Below are positions 32,722 to 44,109 of a stretch of 64,000 bases of DNA, one piece after another (position 1 is the first letter of the stretch; each line of letters starts with the position of its first letter). The position numbers were made by a program, and so were the translations under genes. The DNA is from Bryoerythrophyllum caledonicum (Eukaryota; Streptophyta; Bryopsida; Pottiales; Pottiaceae). Below the pieces are notes generated by a model. It was not told where the DNA came from, did not search any database, and saw only the letters and a program-made list of their open reading frames with translations. The DNA is taken from NCBI GenBank assembly GCA_963971425.1, contig OZ020517.1, positions 23,012,462 to 23,076,461 on the forward strand, read 5' to 3'.

Positions 32722-33261
32722 GTACACTATGTACACATAAGTACACTAAGATGTACCACTTTTGATGTCACGATTCATACTTTTGGAACGAATTCATTTT
32801 TAAGTGTAAAATCACATGCATGACTTTGGTGTAATGATTGACATTACTAATGGATCCTAGGGTCCAAGAGCAATTTGCCATTTGTAATCAATATTTGGTT
32901 TTATTCACCAAAATCACCTGAAATGGGGAATTCAGTAGAGAATCAAAAATAAAGTTTTTAACACTTTTATTGGTTGGTGGAGGAAGCTAACAAGATTATA
33001 CATGTGGGCCTTTTTTTTAGTATTTAATTTGTCTTCAGAATAACCCTAAACTTAAGTTTGGAACCTTTTAGTGTCACAACATACCTCCTCCTAAGTTTAG
33101 CATTCCTAAGAAAATTCTTGTAGAAGGGATTAAATAATTATAAATTTTAGGTCCACATGTAATATCTTGTTGACTTCTTCCACAAATTAACAAAAATATA
33201 CACTTATTTATTTTCAATTTTTTTAATTGAAATTCCTATTTTTGCCCAAAATGTGTACACG

Positions 33262-33526
33262 ATAGCGTACTATGACCCACCAGTAGGACGGTACCAGAGA
33301 GGGTGGGCACTGTAGGCCTCTATTTTCTAGCTTTTGTTTAATTTGGAGGTCCCAAAGCTTTTTGGGGAATTTTTTGTGCCAAGTTTGGGTCATGCGGCCA
33401 AATTTTTTGTTCAAAGTACCCTCCATGGTCCCACCTTGGTCTAAGTAGAGCCCCCTTCCAACATTTAAATAGGGGCCAGGTTTTGTCGACACTCCCCTTC
33501 CCGTACCATCCGTCTACATGGTTTAA
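33262..33526. mobile_element. MITE-like repeat, family member 2
   Basis: Shares internal text with the 41.4-kb copy (GTCTA, CCCCCTTCCAACAT, GGCC-GGTTTTG, CCCCTTCCCGTACCATCCG, CTACATGGTTTAA) and, more weakly, with the MITE at 28095. The right end matches the 41.4-kb copy exactly for about 26 bp; the left end is diverged, so the boundary is approximate. Confidence 0.5.
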
Positions 33527-34003
33527 AGAGTTCTGAATTGTAAGACCAACGACATCCTAGTTCTGAATTGTAATACAAACCAAAGGGATGAGGGATGAAG
33601 GAGCCATATTGTTGACTACCATCACAAGAGCAGTAACAAGATTGTTGGACTTGGAGAAACGCACCTTATTAAGTTTTACGTCGAGGAGGATGGCAAAGAC
33701 ATTGGGTGGCATGTCATGTGAAACAAGAAATTTGGGACAGACTCTTCTTTGCTTCCCCCGCGTAAGTCGTTTGCATGTCTTCTCTATGTTTGTTGTCTAA
33801 CTCCATCGGCAGCCCGCCGATGAAATTAAGCGTTTTTTTCATCAGCTACTACTTGACGCCATCCTTGTATTCTACTTCAATATTTTTTTATCATTTTCCT
33901 TTGTTTCATCCAGGTAAGCCCGTCATAATGTGGAAGACGGATGTTCTTGGAAACCCACACCTTCATGTAGGGGACCCTTAGCTTGTTCCAATTAAACCCC
34001 TCT

Positions 34004-34138
34004 AAACACCATATTTGTTATGTTGGAAAAATTCCATGATTTTGAAGGTGTTCATTTAGGTCGACCCAACCTAAATTGTTTGCCAAACGTATTAATTTGG
34101 GAGACTAAAAAAATCCCAATGTAACAAATATGGTGTTT
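34004..34138. mobile_element. 135-bp MITE with terminal inverted repeats
   Basis: Left end 34004-34026 starts AAACACCATATTTGTTA; right end 34116-34138 is its inverted copy (20 of 23 identical). The centre holds the palindrome GGTCGACC. No coding capacity, and no clear target duplication. Confidence 0.65.
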
Positions 34139-34654
34139 CTAGGGAGATGTTTGCGCTAATTTCAATAAGATGAACCTTGAGAAGGAGGTTGTCAAAGCTA
34201 GTGGGGTCAATGAGAAGCAGTCTTTTATTAAGAATGGCATTGCAAAGTATATTGAATACTGGAAGTCTAGAATGTCTCAAAATTAAAAAAATATGCACAG
34301 GACATGGCATCCTGTATTGCATATTGGGAGTGTATTCACAAGCAAATTCCTGATTTGTTTCCTCTTAACTAGGAATCACTTCACAAGGAATCCTAGCCTT
34401 CAAGTCACAAGACTATCAATCATGCCTGCGGGAGTGGAGCGGCCGGAGTTTCCGAATCAAGTCCTAATATCACCCCAAAAGATGACCTCAATGCATACCC
34501 CTTCTCAAGCCTTGAGCAAAGCCGTCCAAAATTTTCCTTGAATCCAAACCACTACATTTTGCTTTGTGATTTTGTACATTGTTGTCTTAGAAAAAAGCAC
34601 CCTCTTCTTGTCTCAAAAGGTTGAGTCCTTAAATGCGTGAGTTTATCCCTAAGA

Positions 34655-35300
34655 CCAAATTATGGAAAATTTAACCTCTAAAGGACCAAGTGTCAAAAAT
34701 GGGCTTTTTGAAAGTTCGGTCAGGTTCCTATGGTGTCGATTTCCAACATTCCTTTTTGAAACCTTTACTATAGAGAGGGGTTATCAAGACTTTTGTAGGA
34801 AAACAACTTTTTCCTAAATTGGACATTTGATGAAAAAGTTATAGAGTTTTGAATTTCAAATGGCGAGAGCAGGCACCTCGGGCACCTCCAATATTTTTTG
34901 CTAGGACACTCTATTGAATGTGAAATTTTCAATATTTGCAAGTAATATTGTTTCCCTTCATATTGTAAAAAAAATCTCTTGTCTTTAGTAAAAAATAGCA
35001 CACCAACCCAAGTCAAACATTTTCACACATTGTCACTCATTGTCGAGCAAGGTACCAAAAAAACTTCTTCTTTTCCGCATAAAACCTAGATATCTTTATA
35101 TTTTTCACTTCTTGTTTTTTCCATAACAATATGTGGTGTAAACCTTCTTATTGTCTATTTGGATTATCAATATAAAACATATTAAGTTCACAAAAAATTT
35201 ATTTGTGAATTGGCAAATTTTGAACCTTCACTCCTTGCACAATTTAGACTTTGTGTAGTGCACAAATTTGACACCAAGTAAAGCCAAAGTCTGTTGATCC
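34655..35300 (+). repeat. Interspersed repeat family R, copy 1
   Basis: Contains the ordered blocks AGGACCAAGTGTCAAAAATG, GGTTCCTATGGTGTC, TTGGACATTTGATGAAAAAG, GGCACCTCGGGCACCTCCAA, GCTAGGACACTCTATTGAAT and CCCAAGTCAAACATTTTCAC. The same blocks return at 39290-40240 in this orientation and inverted at 42300-43935. No coding frame is evident; probably fragments of a non-autonomous or decayed retroelement. Confidence 0.7.
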
Positions 35301-35329
35301 ACTAAATGCAAGGAAGAATATGAACCATT

Positions 35330-35640
35330 TGCTTGACTTCAAACACTATAATGTGATTGAGTAGATAACACTGGACAGTAAAATAAAAAATTGTGCACAA
35401 TAAGTCAATTGAGCAATAAAATTAAAGTTAGGAATATATGGCGTAATGGAATTATCTTGGAAAAGATAAGAGGGAGCTTGAGAAAGTAGAACTCCCTCAC
35501 CATAACTATGCATCATTGCACAACACAAGTTCATAGAATTTTGATTTCTAGTAAGTACTCTAAGAATAATTATTGAAATGCATACATAACATAGCTACTG
35601 TCTATTTGACATAGAAACTCTCTATTTGAACTTTCCACTA
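35330..35640 (+). mobile_element. LTR-like fragment, left part, interrupted at 35640
   Basis: Aligns with 48055-48400: blocks such as CCATAACTATGCATCATTGC, ACAACA and ATAGCTACTGTCTATTTGAC occur in both in the same order. The matching right part is found only after 37526, because a TIR element is inserted. This is likely a solo LTR of the family whose internal region starts at 48642. Confidence 0.6.
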
Positions 35641-35832
35641 TACTAAAAATGATGTTTAGTGTAGTGGTACAATTAGTGAACTTACTCTACTACACTATTT
35701 GTAAACATGTTGATGATTAGTGTAGTCCTTGCGGTTGCAACATCTATTATAGTGTACTAGTATCGATACCCGTCGTTCCAATTGGGGAAGGTCTTTTATT
35801 AGTGCTCCTCAGAATAAAATTTGTTTGACATA

Positions 35833-36081
35833 TTATATTTTAGATTGCAATTTGCATCCCTCGGAACGTCGTGCGTTGATCCGCGAAACGTCGTCATTCG
35901 GTGCGGCAAGGATGGCACGACCGCTGAAGTACTCGCGCGCATATGCTTCGACGTTAGCAATTCTTCCATAGACGGCATTGATCAAGCCGTTCAAGGTGTG
36001 ATTGCCGACAATCATCGCCCGTGGACACCTCATCATGTCATCCTTCACCTTCTCCAGTCCTCCCCCAGCGCCAAGAGCCAC
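35833..36081 (-). pseudogene. PIF1-like helicase fragment
   Basis: The minus-strand frame contains LINAVYGRIANVEAYAREYF followed by SGRAILAAPNDDVSRIN, which corresponds to the linker and RAILxPxNxDVxxIN segment of PIF1-family helicases, including the helicase part of Helitrons. About 80 residues are open. The Walker motifs and the rest of the helicase are missing. It may have been captured by the surrounding TIR element. GC content is much higher than in its AT-rich surroundings. A stop follows after LQSKI. Confidence 0.6.
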
Positions 36082-36151
36082 TCTGGAAATGTAAGGTTGT
36101 CCATATCCACACGGCGTTCACCAACAACAGCGCGCATGTTCTGGCAAAGTC

Positions 36152-36189
36152 TTAGGTTTAGGGTTTAGGATTTTAGGGTTAGGGTTAGG
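36152..36189. repeat. Short interstitial telomere-type tract (TTTAGGG-like)
   Basis: About five diverged units of TTTAGGG/TTAGGG in a row (GGTTTAGGGTTTAGG ... TTAGGGTTAGGG). It lies upstream of the PIF1 fragment in that fragment's reading direction. Too short for a telomere relic on its own; it may be a telobox promoter remnant or a filler-repair scar. Confidence 0.75.
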
Positions 36190-36199
36190 ATTAAAAAGC

Positions 36200-37400
36200 G
36201 GCGGACAGACTGACTAAAGCCTATTATATGGGTAGATACAATTTAAACTACAATACATACACAAAATAGTTTCTACAATACACAATATTATATTACAATG
36301 CATACAATATGTACTACATTACTACATTTGTAGTACGTATACAATACATCGATGTAAATAAAATATGTAAAAAATACATAAATACAACATTTATACTAAA
36401 TGTGGTACAGATATTGTATACCATATGCTACTTATAGTAAGAATACTATATATTTCACATAAAAATACTATAAACTAAAATAATATATATATATACCATG
36501 TATTATACTTAATACATGCTATATATTATATGTACTATTAGTAGTACATATAATTAATGATAAAGTTACTATAAATATTATAAGTAATATTTATACTATA
36601 TGCAGTATATATGCTATAAATACTATATAGTGTATATATGCTATAAATAATATATGTAGTACATATTCTATAAATTCCATATGCAATATATACTAATAAT
36701 ACACATTGTTCATAAGCTATAAATCATATTTGATATATAAAGTATAGTAGTGGACCCCATGTTGGCCAATGATAGTCCTCAATAAATAAACATAATACCC
36801 GGATTTTCTATGTATATAAAGGAAATGTAGTCCGGATATTGCCACATGGCGCATTTTGGGATGCCAAGGTGTTGGTCCGATCATTGGCCTTGCTATTTAA
36901 TAATATAGAATAGATATTATATATAGATATTGTATTTATACACAATATATACTATATACAATATATTGTATAAGGCATATGTCATATATATAGTATATAC
37001 ACTCTATATATGTGTATAGTATATGTACTATATATCTTATATACTATAGACATATTTAGCATTCGATATATATTTCTATGATAATAGATATACAACATAT
37101 GGTATATATTCAATTTATACAACACATACAATGTATCCAATGTATATGTTATTTATAGTCTAATGTATATTTTATATATTATATACTATGTATTACACAT
37201 ACTTATAATTGAACGTATTATAGTATATGTGGTAATTTTGATAATATGGTAAGGTTTACATTATTATATTAAGTATATTTTACTATTTTTAGTATATATT
37301 GTATTCATACCATAATAATATATTACATATCCTTGAATCAATTCTTTACACTAAATGTCAACAAGTCAATTTTTTTGTATTGCAATGTTTAGAGGAGTTG
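36200..37400. other. Extremely AT-rich internal region of the TIR element
   Basis: Long stretches built from TATA, ATAC and GTAT words with many overlapping short palindromes. No reading frame of note. A small non-AT island at 36750-36880 interrupts it. Confidence 0.6.
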
Positions 37401-37525
37401 ACAATTAGTGTTGTAGTTGGCATTTAGTGTACGATTCTGTCACTACACTAATTGCGTAGTCTACATTTAGTGTAGTGGTTTGTGTTTAGTGTATACTATG
37501 CACACTAAACATCATTTTTAGTGTA

Positions 37526-37755
37526 CCTACATTAATTGGGGGTTATAATAAAAGTGAGATCATCAAATCATGGATATAGATTCCTAGGTTTATTTGAGGG
37601 AATACTTTGTGATACTAATAATAGAATTATCTTCTTTGTGGCCTATGCGTGACCTTTAGTTCCTATATAAGCCAAAAAAAGAGGCCTTTTCTTGAACCAA
37701 CTTTATAAAGTAGCTCAAGTTGGATAAGCAAGTGGAATTTCTTATACTACATGTC
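37526..37755 (+). mobile_element. LTR-like fragment, right part
   Basis: Continues the 35330-35640 fragment after the TIR insertion. It aligns with 48421-48640 through GGTTATAATAAAAGTGAGA, CAAATCATGGATATAGATTC, TGACCTTTAGTTCC and ACCAACTTTATAAAGTAGCT. A TATA-like CTATATAAG near 37660 could be the LTR promoter. No internal retroelement sequence follows, consistent with a solo LTR. Confidence 0.6.
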
Positions 37756-39289
37756 TTTATGAAATGCAAGGACAATGACAATTGAATTCCTGCAGCAACC
37801 GATTGCCTACCAACACCTCGTCATTGACTCTCCTTCCAACAGATTCTCATTGTTGTTCATGCAGCCTTTGTTGCACTTGCGTCTCAATGATTATGCTATC
37901 TAAGTCAACAATTTGGAGGTCTATGCCATGTAAAATACTTTGGTTTCTACATGCTCCTTGGCTACCACTGAAGTATTGTGTAACCATAGATAACAACGAA
38001 ATACAAATGTTACGTCGCTGTTTGCCGACATACTTGTATTTTGTTTGAGATTGTGTTAATGTGTACTTGGCCATGAACTTTTGTCGAAGCTGTCTTCAAT
38101 GGACATTGCACACACTTCCCTTTTATATTTTCAATGTAAAATCTCCTTTGGATTGTTTTACCTTGTTCTTGACCTCTCTAACTCGGTTGCTTGCCGACTC
38201 TTGCATTTGGATCTCTCCTACCTCATCTTTGTGGTACAATACGTATATATTAATACTGAAGATGATGACTCACGACAATTCCACTTCCTCCTTATCCTCA
38301 TCGTCAGCAGCCCCCTAAGAAAAGAAGAATGTTTACATGGTGAAATTTATAGTGTAAAGATATTTAGGTACCAAGAGATAACCCAGGGTTAGAATGAATA
38401 ATTATAGTCTACAAAAATCTTTAGGGTCTTGAGGAATCTTTACAAATCCATTGACGATATCGATGAATTGTTTAGGTTTTGAAGGAAATATATGTGGTCA
38501 TGCAACAATTTTTATATTTCTATCTTTGTTTGTTGGAGGGTAGCCAATAAATTCTATCCATTTCATTTGTATATCCTTTGAAAATTTGCCCATACATGCA
38601 TCTTTTCTACAATATAGGAGATGAATTTCAAGCCTACGTTTTTTTTTTGGTCCATGATTGATAGCTTTGTAGCAAAACCACCATGGGACATTAAACCATA
38701 TTATATATATGTGTGCTTCATTTTAGTGTAGCTCAAAAGAACATGTCTTATTTTTTGTAATCTAAAAAGACACCCATGTTACTTAAAGCTATATTCCTAC
38801 CGTAGAATGGAGAATAGTTGTGCATAATCCAGTCTAATATCATGTGGTGGGCTCACCGGCGACCACAATTCCACTTGGGTATATTACAATCCAGTCTAAC
38901 TGATGTCAACTCAATCCTTTTCCAGATCATATCGTTAAAACACAATATGAAGTTTGTATGTGATATTTTTCAATACAATAACTATATACATGCAACATGG
39001 GAAACAAAATATAATAGTATTATATGGTAATTTTTCATATTGTAATCATATGGATTTTAAAAACAATATAGAATACATACAATCTATTATTATGAGAACA
39101 ATATTAATATGGTTGAATTCTATATTTATAATTTCTAAAAGTTTGCAAGGAAATACAAGAAGATAAGACCTATATGGAAATATAATTATTATTCTCAACA
39201 AACCTATAGAAAAAGACTTTTGTCATGTTAATAAGACATTGTGTGGATTATTAATGAAAAGTTTAGACAAACTAACTTTAATAATAACT
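37756..39289. other. AT-rich intergenic stretch
   Basis: Nothing recognised. The short frames at 37782, 38061, 38818 and 38954 lack any family signal. Confidence 0.5.
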
Positions 39290-40240
39290 AGAACTTTTTT
39301 TTTAGTTTCAGCTCCAAATTCCCAAGAGTCTCCTTGGGGCACTTTTGAAGGTTTGAGCAAGTACTTATGCTGCCAATTTATAAGATTCTTCTATAACTTG
39401 TTTCAGTAGATGGACTTTACTAAAAACTTTGTGTGAATAATTTATTTTTCTAAATCCGACATTTAATGGAAAAGTTATGCCATCTTATAGAAAAATACCC
39501 CAAGTACGGTCACGTTGGGCAACTCCAAAACCTTTTGCTAGGACACTTTTTGAAAGTGAGATTTTCAATTCTAACAAGTGATAGTATTTCATTTCATATT
39601 GTTAAAAAATAATCTTTTCTACATAGAAAATTAGCAATTTAACCCAAGTCAAACATTTTCACACATTGTCAGGCAAGGTTGCAAAACAATTCTTCTTTTC
39701 CACATAAAACTTACAGATCTTTATATTTAAATTTTTTATGTTTTCCACAACAATATGTGGTATAAACCTTCTTATTTTACCATTTGGAATATTATTCTAA
39801 AACATTTTTAGTTCACAAAAATATTTAATGTGAATTGGCACTTTTTGAACCTCCACTCCTTAAACAATTGTTTTGAATATGTTACACCCGTTCTCCACCC
39901 TCCAAAATTGGGGTACAAGGTACTAATATCATGCTTAACATGATGGTAATGAATTTAGAGTGCAAAAATTTGACACCTACGAAAGTCAAAGTTGGTTGAT
40001 TCACTCAACGCAGTGAAGAAAATGTACCATTTTTTCTACTTTGAACACAATAATATGTCTATATATGAGGTCAAAGTTTATTATATTTTGTGAGAATATT
40101 ACATATTAAATCTCAATTGAGATCCCACAGTTAACAACTGAATTAAAAGTTTTTGTTTCCATCCTTACTCATTGGACTAAACCAAGCAGTTTTGAAGTGT
40201 TTTTGGTGTGAAAATGGTCTAAGGTTAATTGAAAAAAAAT
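39290..40240 (+). repeat. Interspersed repeat family R, copy 2
   Basis: Shares TTTTGCTAGGACAC, ACCCAAGTCAAACATTTTCA, CACATTGTC and CACAACAATATGTGGT with copy 1, and the later blocks (TGTTACACCC, ATCATGCTTAACATGATGG, GATTCACTCAACGCA) with the inverted copies at 42.3-43.9 kb. Non-coding. Confidence 0.7.
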
Positions 40241-41362
40241 TGGAACTGTTTCATGCAAAAAAAAAAGAAAAAAAAAGAAATAAAAAGCATGAAGCAACAT
40301 AACCACAATAGAACTTTTAAGATAACAATGGCATATATAGTGAAGAATGAACTTACCTAATAAAATCGTAATTCACAAATAGTCATGACTCACTATCACA
40401 AACAGTTTGTGCAATGGTGCTCATGTCATTATGCTTGGTAGGTCTTGGGTTCCATCTGCTCCATTGAAGGAGAGCTTGTTGGTTGAGAGTGGCAGAGCGT
40501 GGGGAGCAAGTATTGCATTGGACTGTGGTCTCCAATACTTTTGCCGATTAGAGCTAAAAAAAAGTTATTTTTTATTACCTGTTAAAGTGCCCTTTTGTTA
40601 GAGTGTTCTCATGTAAATAGATTATAACTGTTGTATGATATTTGTGTTGACTTTTGGCAATATAAGATCTATATGAAACCAATAGAACTTTCTTAAGATT
40701 ATTGTAAACGATAGCATTTTACATGTGAACAATACTAGGCCCAAAGGCAATTGGATCTATATGATTTTCATATGAGGTCAATATCAACACCATAGCAAGG
40801 CTTTTTCATGATGTGAAGGTGTTGACTCTTATACAAGTACTCAATGAAATGCTACATGACACCAGTCCCAATAGATGCCAAAAATTGATGTTAGGCCATA
40901 AACATTTCAGTCCATCAATGACCATGCAATGAAGTATTTTTTTTAATAATACTATTATTTTTACATGTTTTTTAAAAATGATATAAAGAGTGTAATAATC
41001 TGTTCTATGATTTGAAGCCCAAATTTGGAAAGAATCCAAACATGCCAGGTGAATATTACATGATCATGAGAAGAAAGAATGAACCCAAACCACCGAAGTT
41101 TGAGAAGTAGCGCGTACTATACCAAGCAACGCACAAAAAGCAGAACAAACATGAGAAACATGAGGAACATGAGAAACATGGTTGTACTATGTAGACCTAC
41201 CTGGCTCCAAAAGCACATGCAAATTGGACCCATTCTGACCCACAAGCATTGACCTTGTGAGGCAAGAATCTTTTCTTTGTAACAATTTTACAGTACGAGG
41301 GTACGAGGGTACGATACGAGGGTACCGGACCTTGGAAGTACCAAGACTGCTTTATTTCATGT

Positions 41363-41553
41363 AGACTGATGTCGTGGGAGGGTGGGCTAGGGTAGACCTT
41401 TTTCTTTGGAATTTTTTAAGCCAAATTTGTAGCCTTTGGTCCTAAATTACATTTGTAAACCCCACCGTGGTCTACACAGGCCCCCCTCCAACATAAACAT
41501 ACGGCCCGGGTTTTGACCACACCCCCCTTCCCGTACCATCCGTCTACATGGTT
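41363..41553. mobile_element. MITE-like repeat, family member 3
   Basis: The left end CATGTAGACTGATGTCGTGG and right end (other strand) CATGTAGACGGATGGTACGG are imperfect inverted repeats that continue into G-rich text. The interior matches the repeat at 33262-33526. It follows a short GTACGAGG tandem (41295-41325). No clear target duplication. Confidence 0.55.
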
Positions 41554-42299
41554 TAATCCCTAAAGGACATAGCCTATGATGGTGGCGATTTCTATTCCAC
41601 CGTGTGCTCTATTTCTTCATTAAATATAGGTGGAATTTATTTTATTTTATTCTTCACAGATGAGATCATATGTCTTGCTTATGTCACAAAAATTGCAGAT
41701 TTTTTTGGTGAAAGCTTGTAATTATTGTGATCTTCCAAAGAAAAAGTGAAGAAAATTTATATCAAATACAATGTACACTTAAAAATTCTAAAAATTCCAC
41801 CAGAGGTGTACATTAGAGTGCCAAAACTTGGGGTGTAGATGAAACTTCCGTGTTCAGCTAAGAGTAATAAATCGGTCAACCATGGTTATAGGTACAAAGT
41901 TCAAACTGCAATAACTTATTCAATTTTATGTATTTTTCAAAAATTTTAATTGGAATGGAAAAAAGACTTTATAAGCTTCGTTTCATCAGTTGGACTCACA
42001 TTCAAAAAGCATTATCTGAATGGCTCAAATTCAGATTTAGAGCGAAAGCTAGAAGTTTTTAAAATACTTCACATTTAGATCCATTTCACAAAGATTTCTT
42101 CTCTAGATAAAACATGAATACCTCAACAAGACAAGTTTCATCATCATCTACTACTTACACATTCAATAAAATCTCCAACAAATAATTGGATGAAAACAAT
42201 TCATTCACATTAATTATCATCCTCAAATTGTCATCCGAGAAGCCAATTTTTGGCTCCCCTTACGTTTGAGGGTTAAAAAAAATCCAAATTACTGTCGCC

Positions 42300-43935
42300 G
42301 TGGTCGCTTTTGACACCTTTTTTCCAAATGCATTATTATTTTGGGACCCACCGGATTGGCACTATTCAATAATTTTTTAAACCCTAAATTTCCTTGACAA
42401 TTTCACACCAATAAGGCTTCAAAACTATTAGTTCTAGTGCAATGAGTAAGGAAGGAAAAACAATGTATTTCTAGTTTTAACTGTAGGATCTCATTTAACA
42501 CTTAATAATTAACGTACTCTCTAAATCTCAGTTACTTCAACCGCACAGATTGAAAGACTATAGTGTTTGAAGTAGAAAAATGGTTCATTTTCATCCGTGC
42601 GTTGAGTGGATTAGCAGACTTTGACTTCATTTGGTGTCAAAATTTTGCACTACACAAGGTCTAAATTTTATATCATCATGTTGATCATGATATTAACTTC
42701 TTGTACACCAATTTTTAGAGGTAGCGAAGGGGTGTAACATATTCAAAAAAATTGTGCAAAGAGTGGAGGTTCAAAAAGTGCCAATACACGTTCTAATTTT
42801 TTGGGAACAAATTATGTTTTAGAATGATCATCCAAACGGTCAATAAGAAAGTTTACACACGTCTTGTAATAGAAAAAAGTGGAAAATATGTTCTCAAATT
42901 TTGATGGAAAATAAGTTTTTTTTAATTCAATGTGTGAAAATCTTTGACTTGGGATAAAATCCATTTTTTCATTAACCCCTAAGGTACCATGACAATTTTA
43001 CACCAGAAACACTTCAAAATTGTTGTATTCTAGTGCAATGAACAAAGAAAGAAACAAAAAATTCAATTTCTAGTTCTGAATGTAGGATCTCAATTAAGAC
43101 TTATTAAGTAATATATTTACAAAATTTCATAAACTTTGACAACACGGATTGAAAGATTATAGTGTTTCAAGTCAAGCAAATGGTTCATATTCTTCCCTGC
43201 ATTTAGTGGATCAACAGACTTTGACTTCACTTGGTGTCAAATTTGTGCACTACACAAGGTCTAAATCCACTACCATCTTGTTAAGCATGATGTTAGTTCC
43301 TTATACACCAGTTTTTAGAGGTAGAGGACCGGTATAGCATATTCAAAACAACTCTGCAAGGAGTGGAGGTTCAAAATTTGCCAATTCACACTTTAATTCT
43401 TGTGAACTTAATATGTTTTAGATTGATAACCCGAATGGTCGATAAGAAGGTTTACACCACATATTGTTGTGGAAAAAATAAGAAGTGAAAAATATAAAGA
43501 TATCTAGGTTTTATGTGGAAAAGAAGAAGTTTTTTTGGTACCTTGCCCGACAATGAGTGACAATGTGTGAAAATGTTTGACTTGGGTTGGTATGCTATTT
43601 TTCACTAAAGACAAGAACTTTTTTTTGACAATAGAAAGGGAAATAATATTACTTGCAAGTATTGAAAATCTCACATTTAACAGAGTGTCCTAGCAAAAGT
43701 TTTTGGAGGTGCCCGAGGTGCCCGAGGTGCCCACTCTCCCCATTTGAAATTCAAAACCCTATAACTTTTTCATCGAATGTCCAATTTAGGAAAAAATTGT
43801 TTTTCCACTAAGGTCTTGGTAATGCCTTTCTGTAGTTAAAATTTCAAAGAGGAATGTTGGAAATTGACACCATAGGAACCTGACCAAATTCTCAAAAAGC
43901 CCATTTTTGACACTTGGTCCATTAGGGGTTAAAGA
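42300..43935 (-). repeat. Interspersed repeat family R, two inverted tandem copies
   Basis: Copy 3 (about 42300-42985) and copy 4 (about 42985-43935) both carry, inverted, the blocks of copies 1 and 2: TAGTGTTT...CAAATGGTTCAT, GACTTTGACTTCA.TTGGTGTC, TTGCACTACACAAGGTCTAAA and GTGGAGGTTCAAAA. Copy 4 continues to the terminal GGAGGTGCCCGAGGTGCCC and CATTTTTGACACTTGGTCC. A further partial copy follows to about 44110. Together with copies 1 and 2 they form large inverted repeats spaced by kilobases. Confidence 0.7.
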
Positions 43936-44109
43936 CAAGAAATATTTTTTGACAATATGAAAGGAAATAATATTATTTGAGAGTATTGAAAATCTCAATC
44001 TTACTAGAGTGTCAATGCGGGCATTTTGGCCCTTGCCCAACATGCCCGCATTTGACAATTTTTTCTTTAAGATGGCATAACTATTTTTCCATAAGTTAGA
44101 TGAAGATAA

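Larger units (their letters stand above)
35641..37525. mobile_element. 1885-bp TIR element inserted in the LTR fragment
   Basis: Both ends contain CTAAAAATGATGTTTAGTGT in inverted orientation (left 35643-35662, right in 37502-37523). Comparison with the uninterrupted relative near 48400 (CCCACTACCTCC) shows the insertion split CCACTA and CCTAC, leaving TA at both ends as possible target duplication. Subterminal regions repeat TTAGTGTAGT in both directions. The inside holds a PIF1-helicase fragment, a telomere-type tract and over 1 kb of extremely AT-rich DNA. No transposase is recognised, so it is non-autonomous; the superfamily is uncertain. Confidence 0.65.

Noticed and set aside
36152-36189. 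True telomere or fusion relic
   Set aside because: Only about five imperfect units; reads better as a telobox cluster or repair scar.
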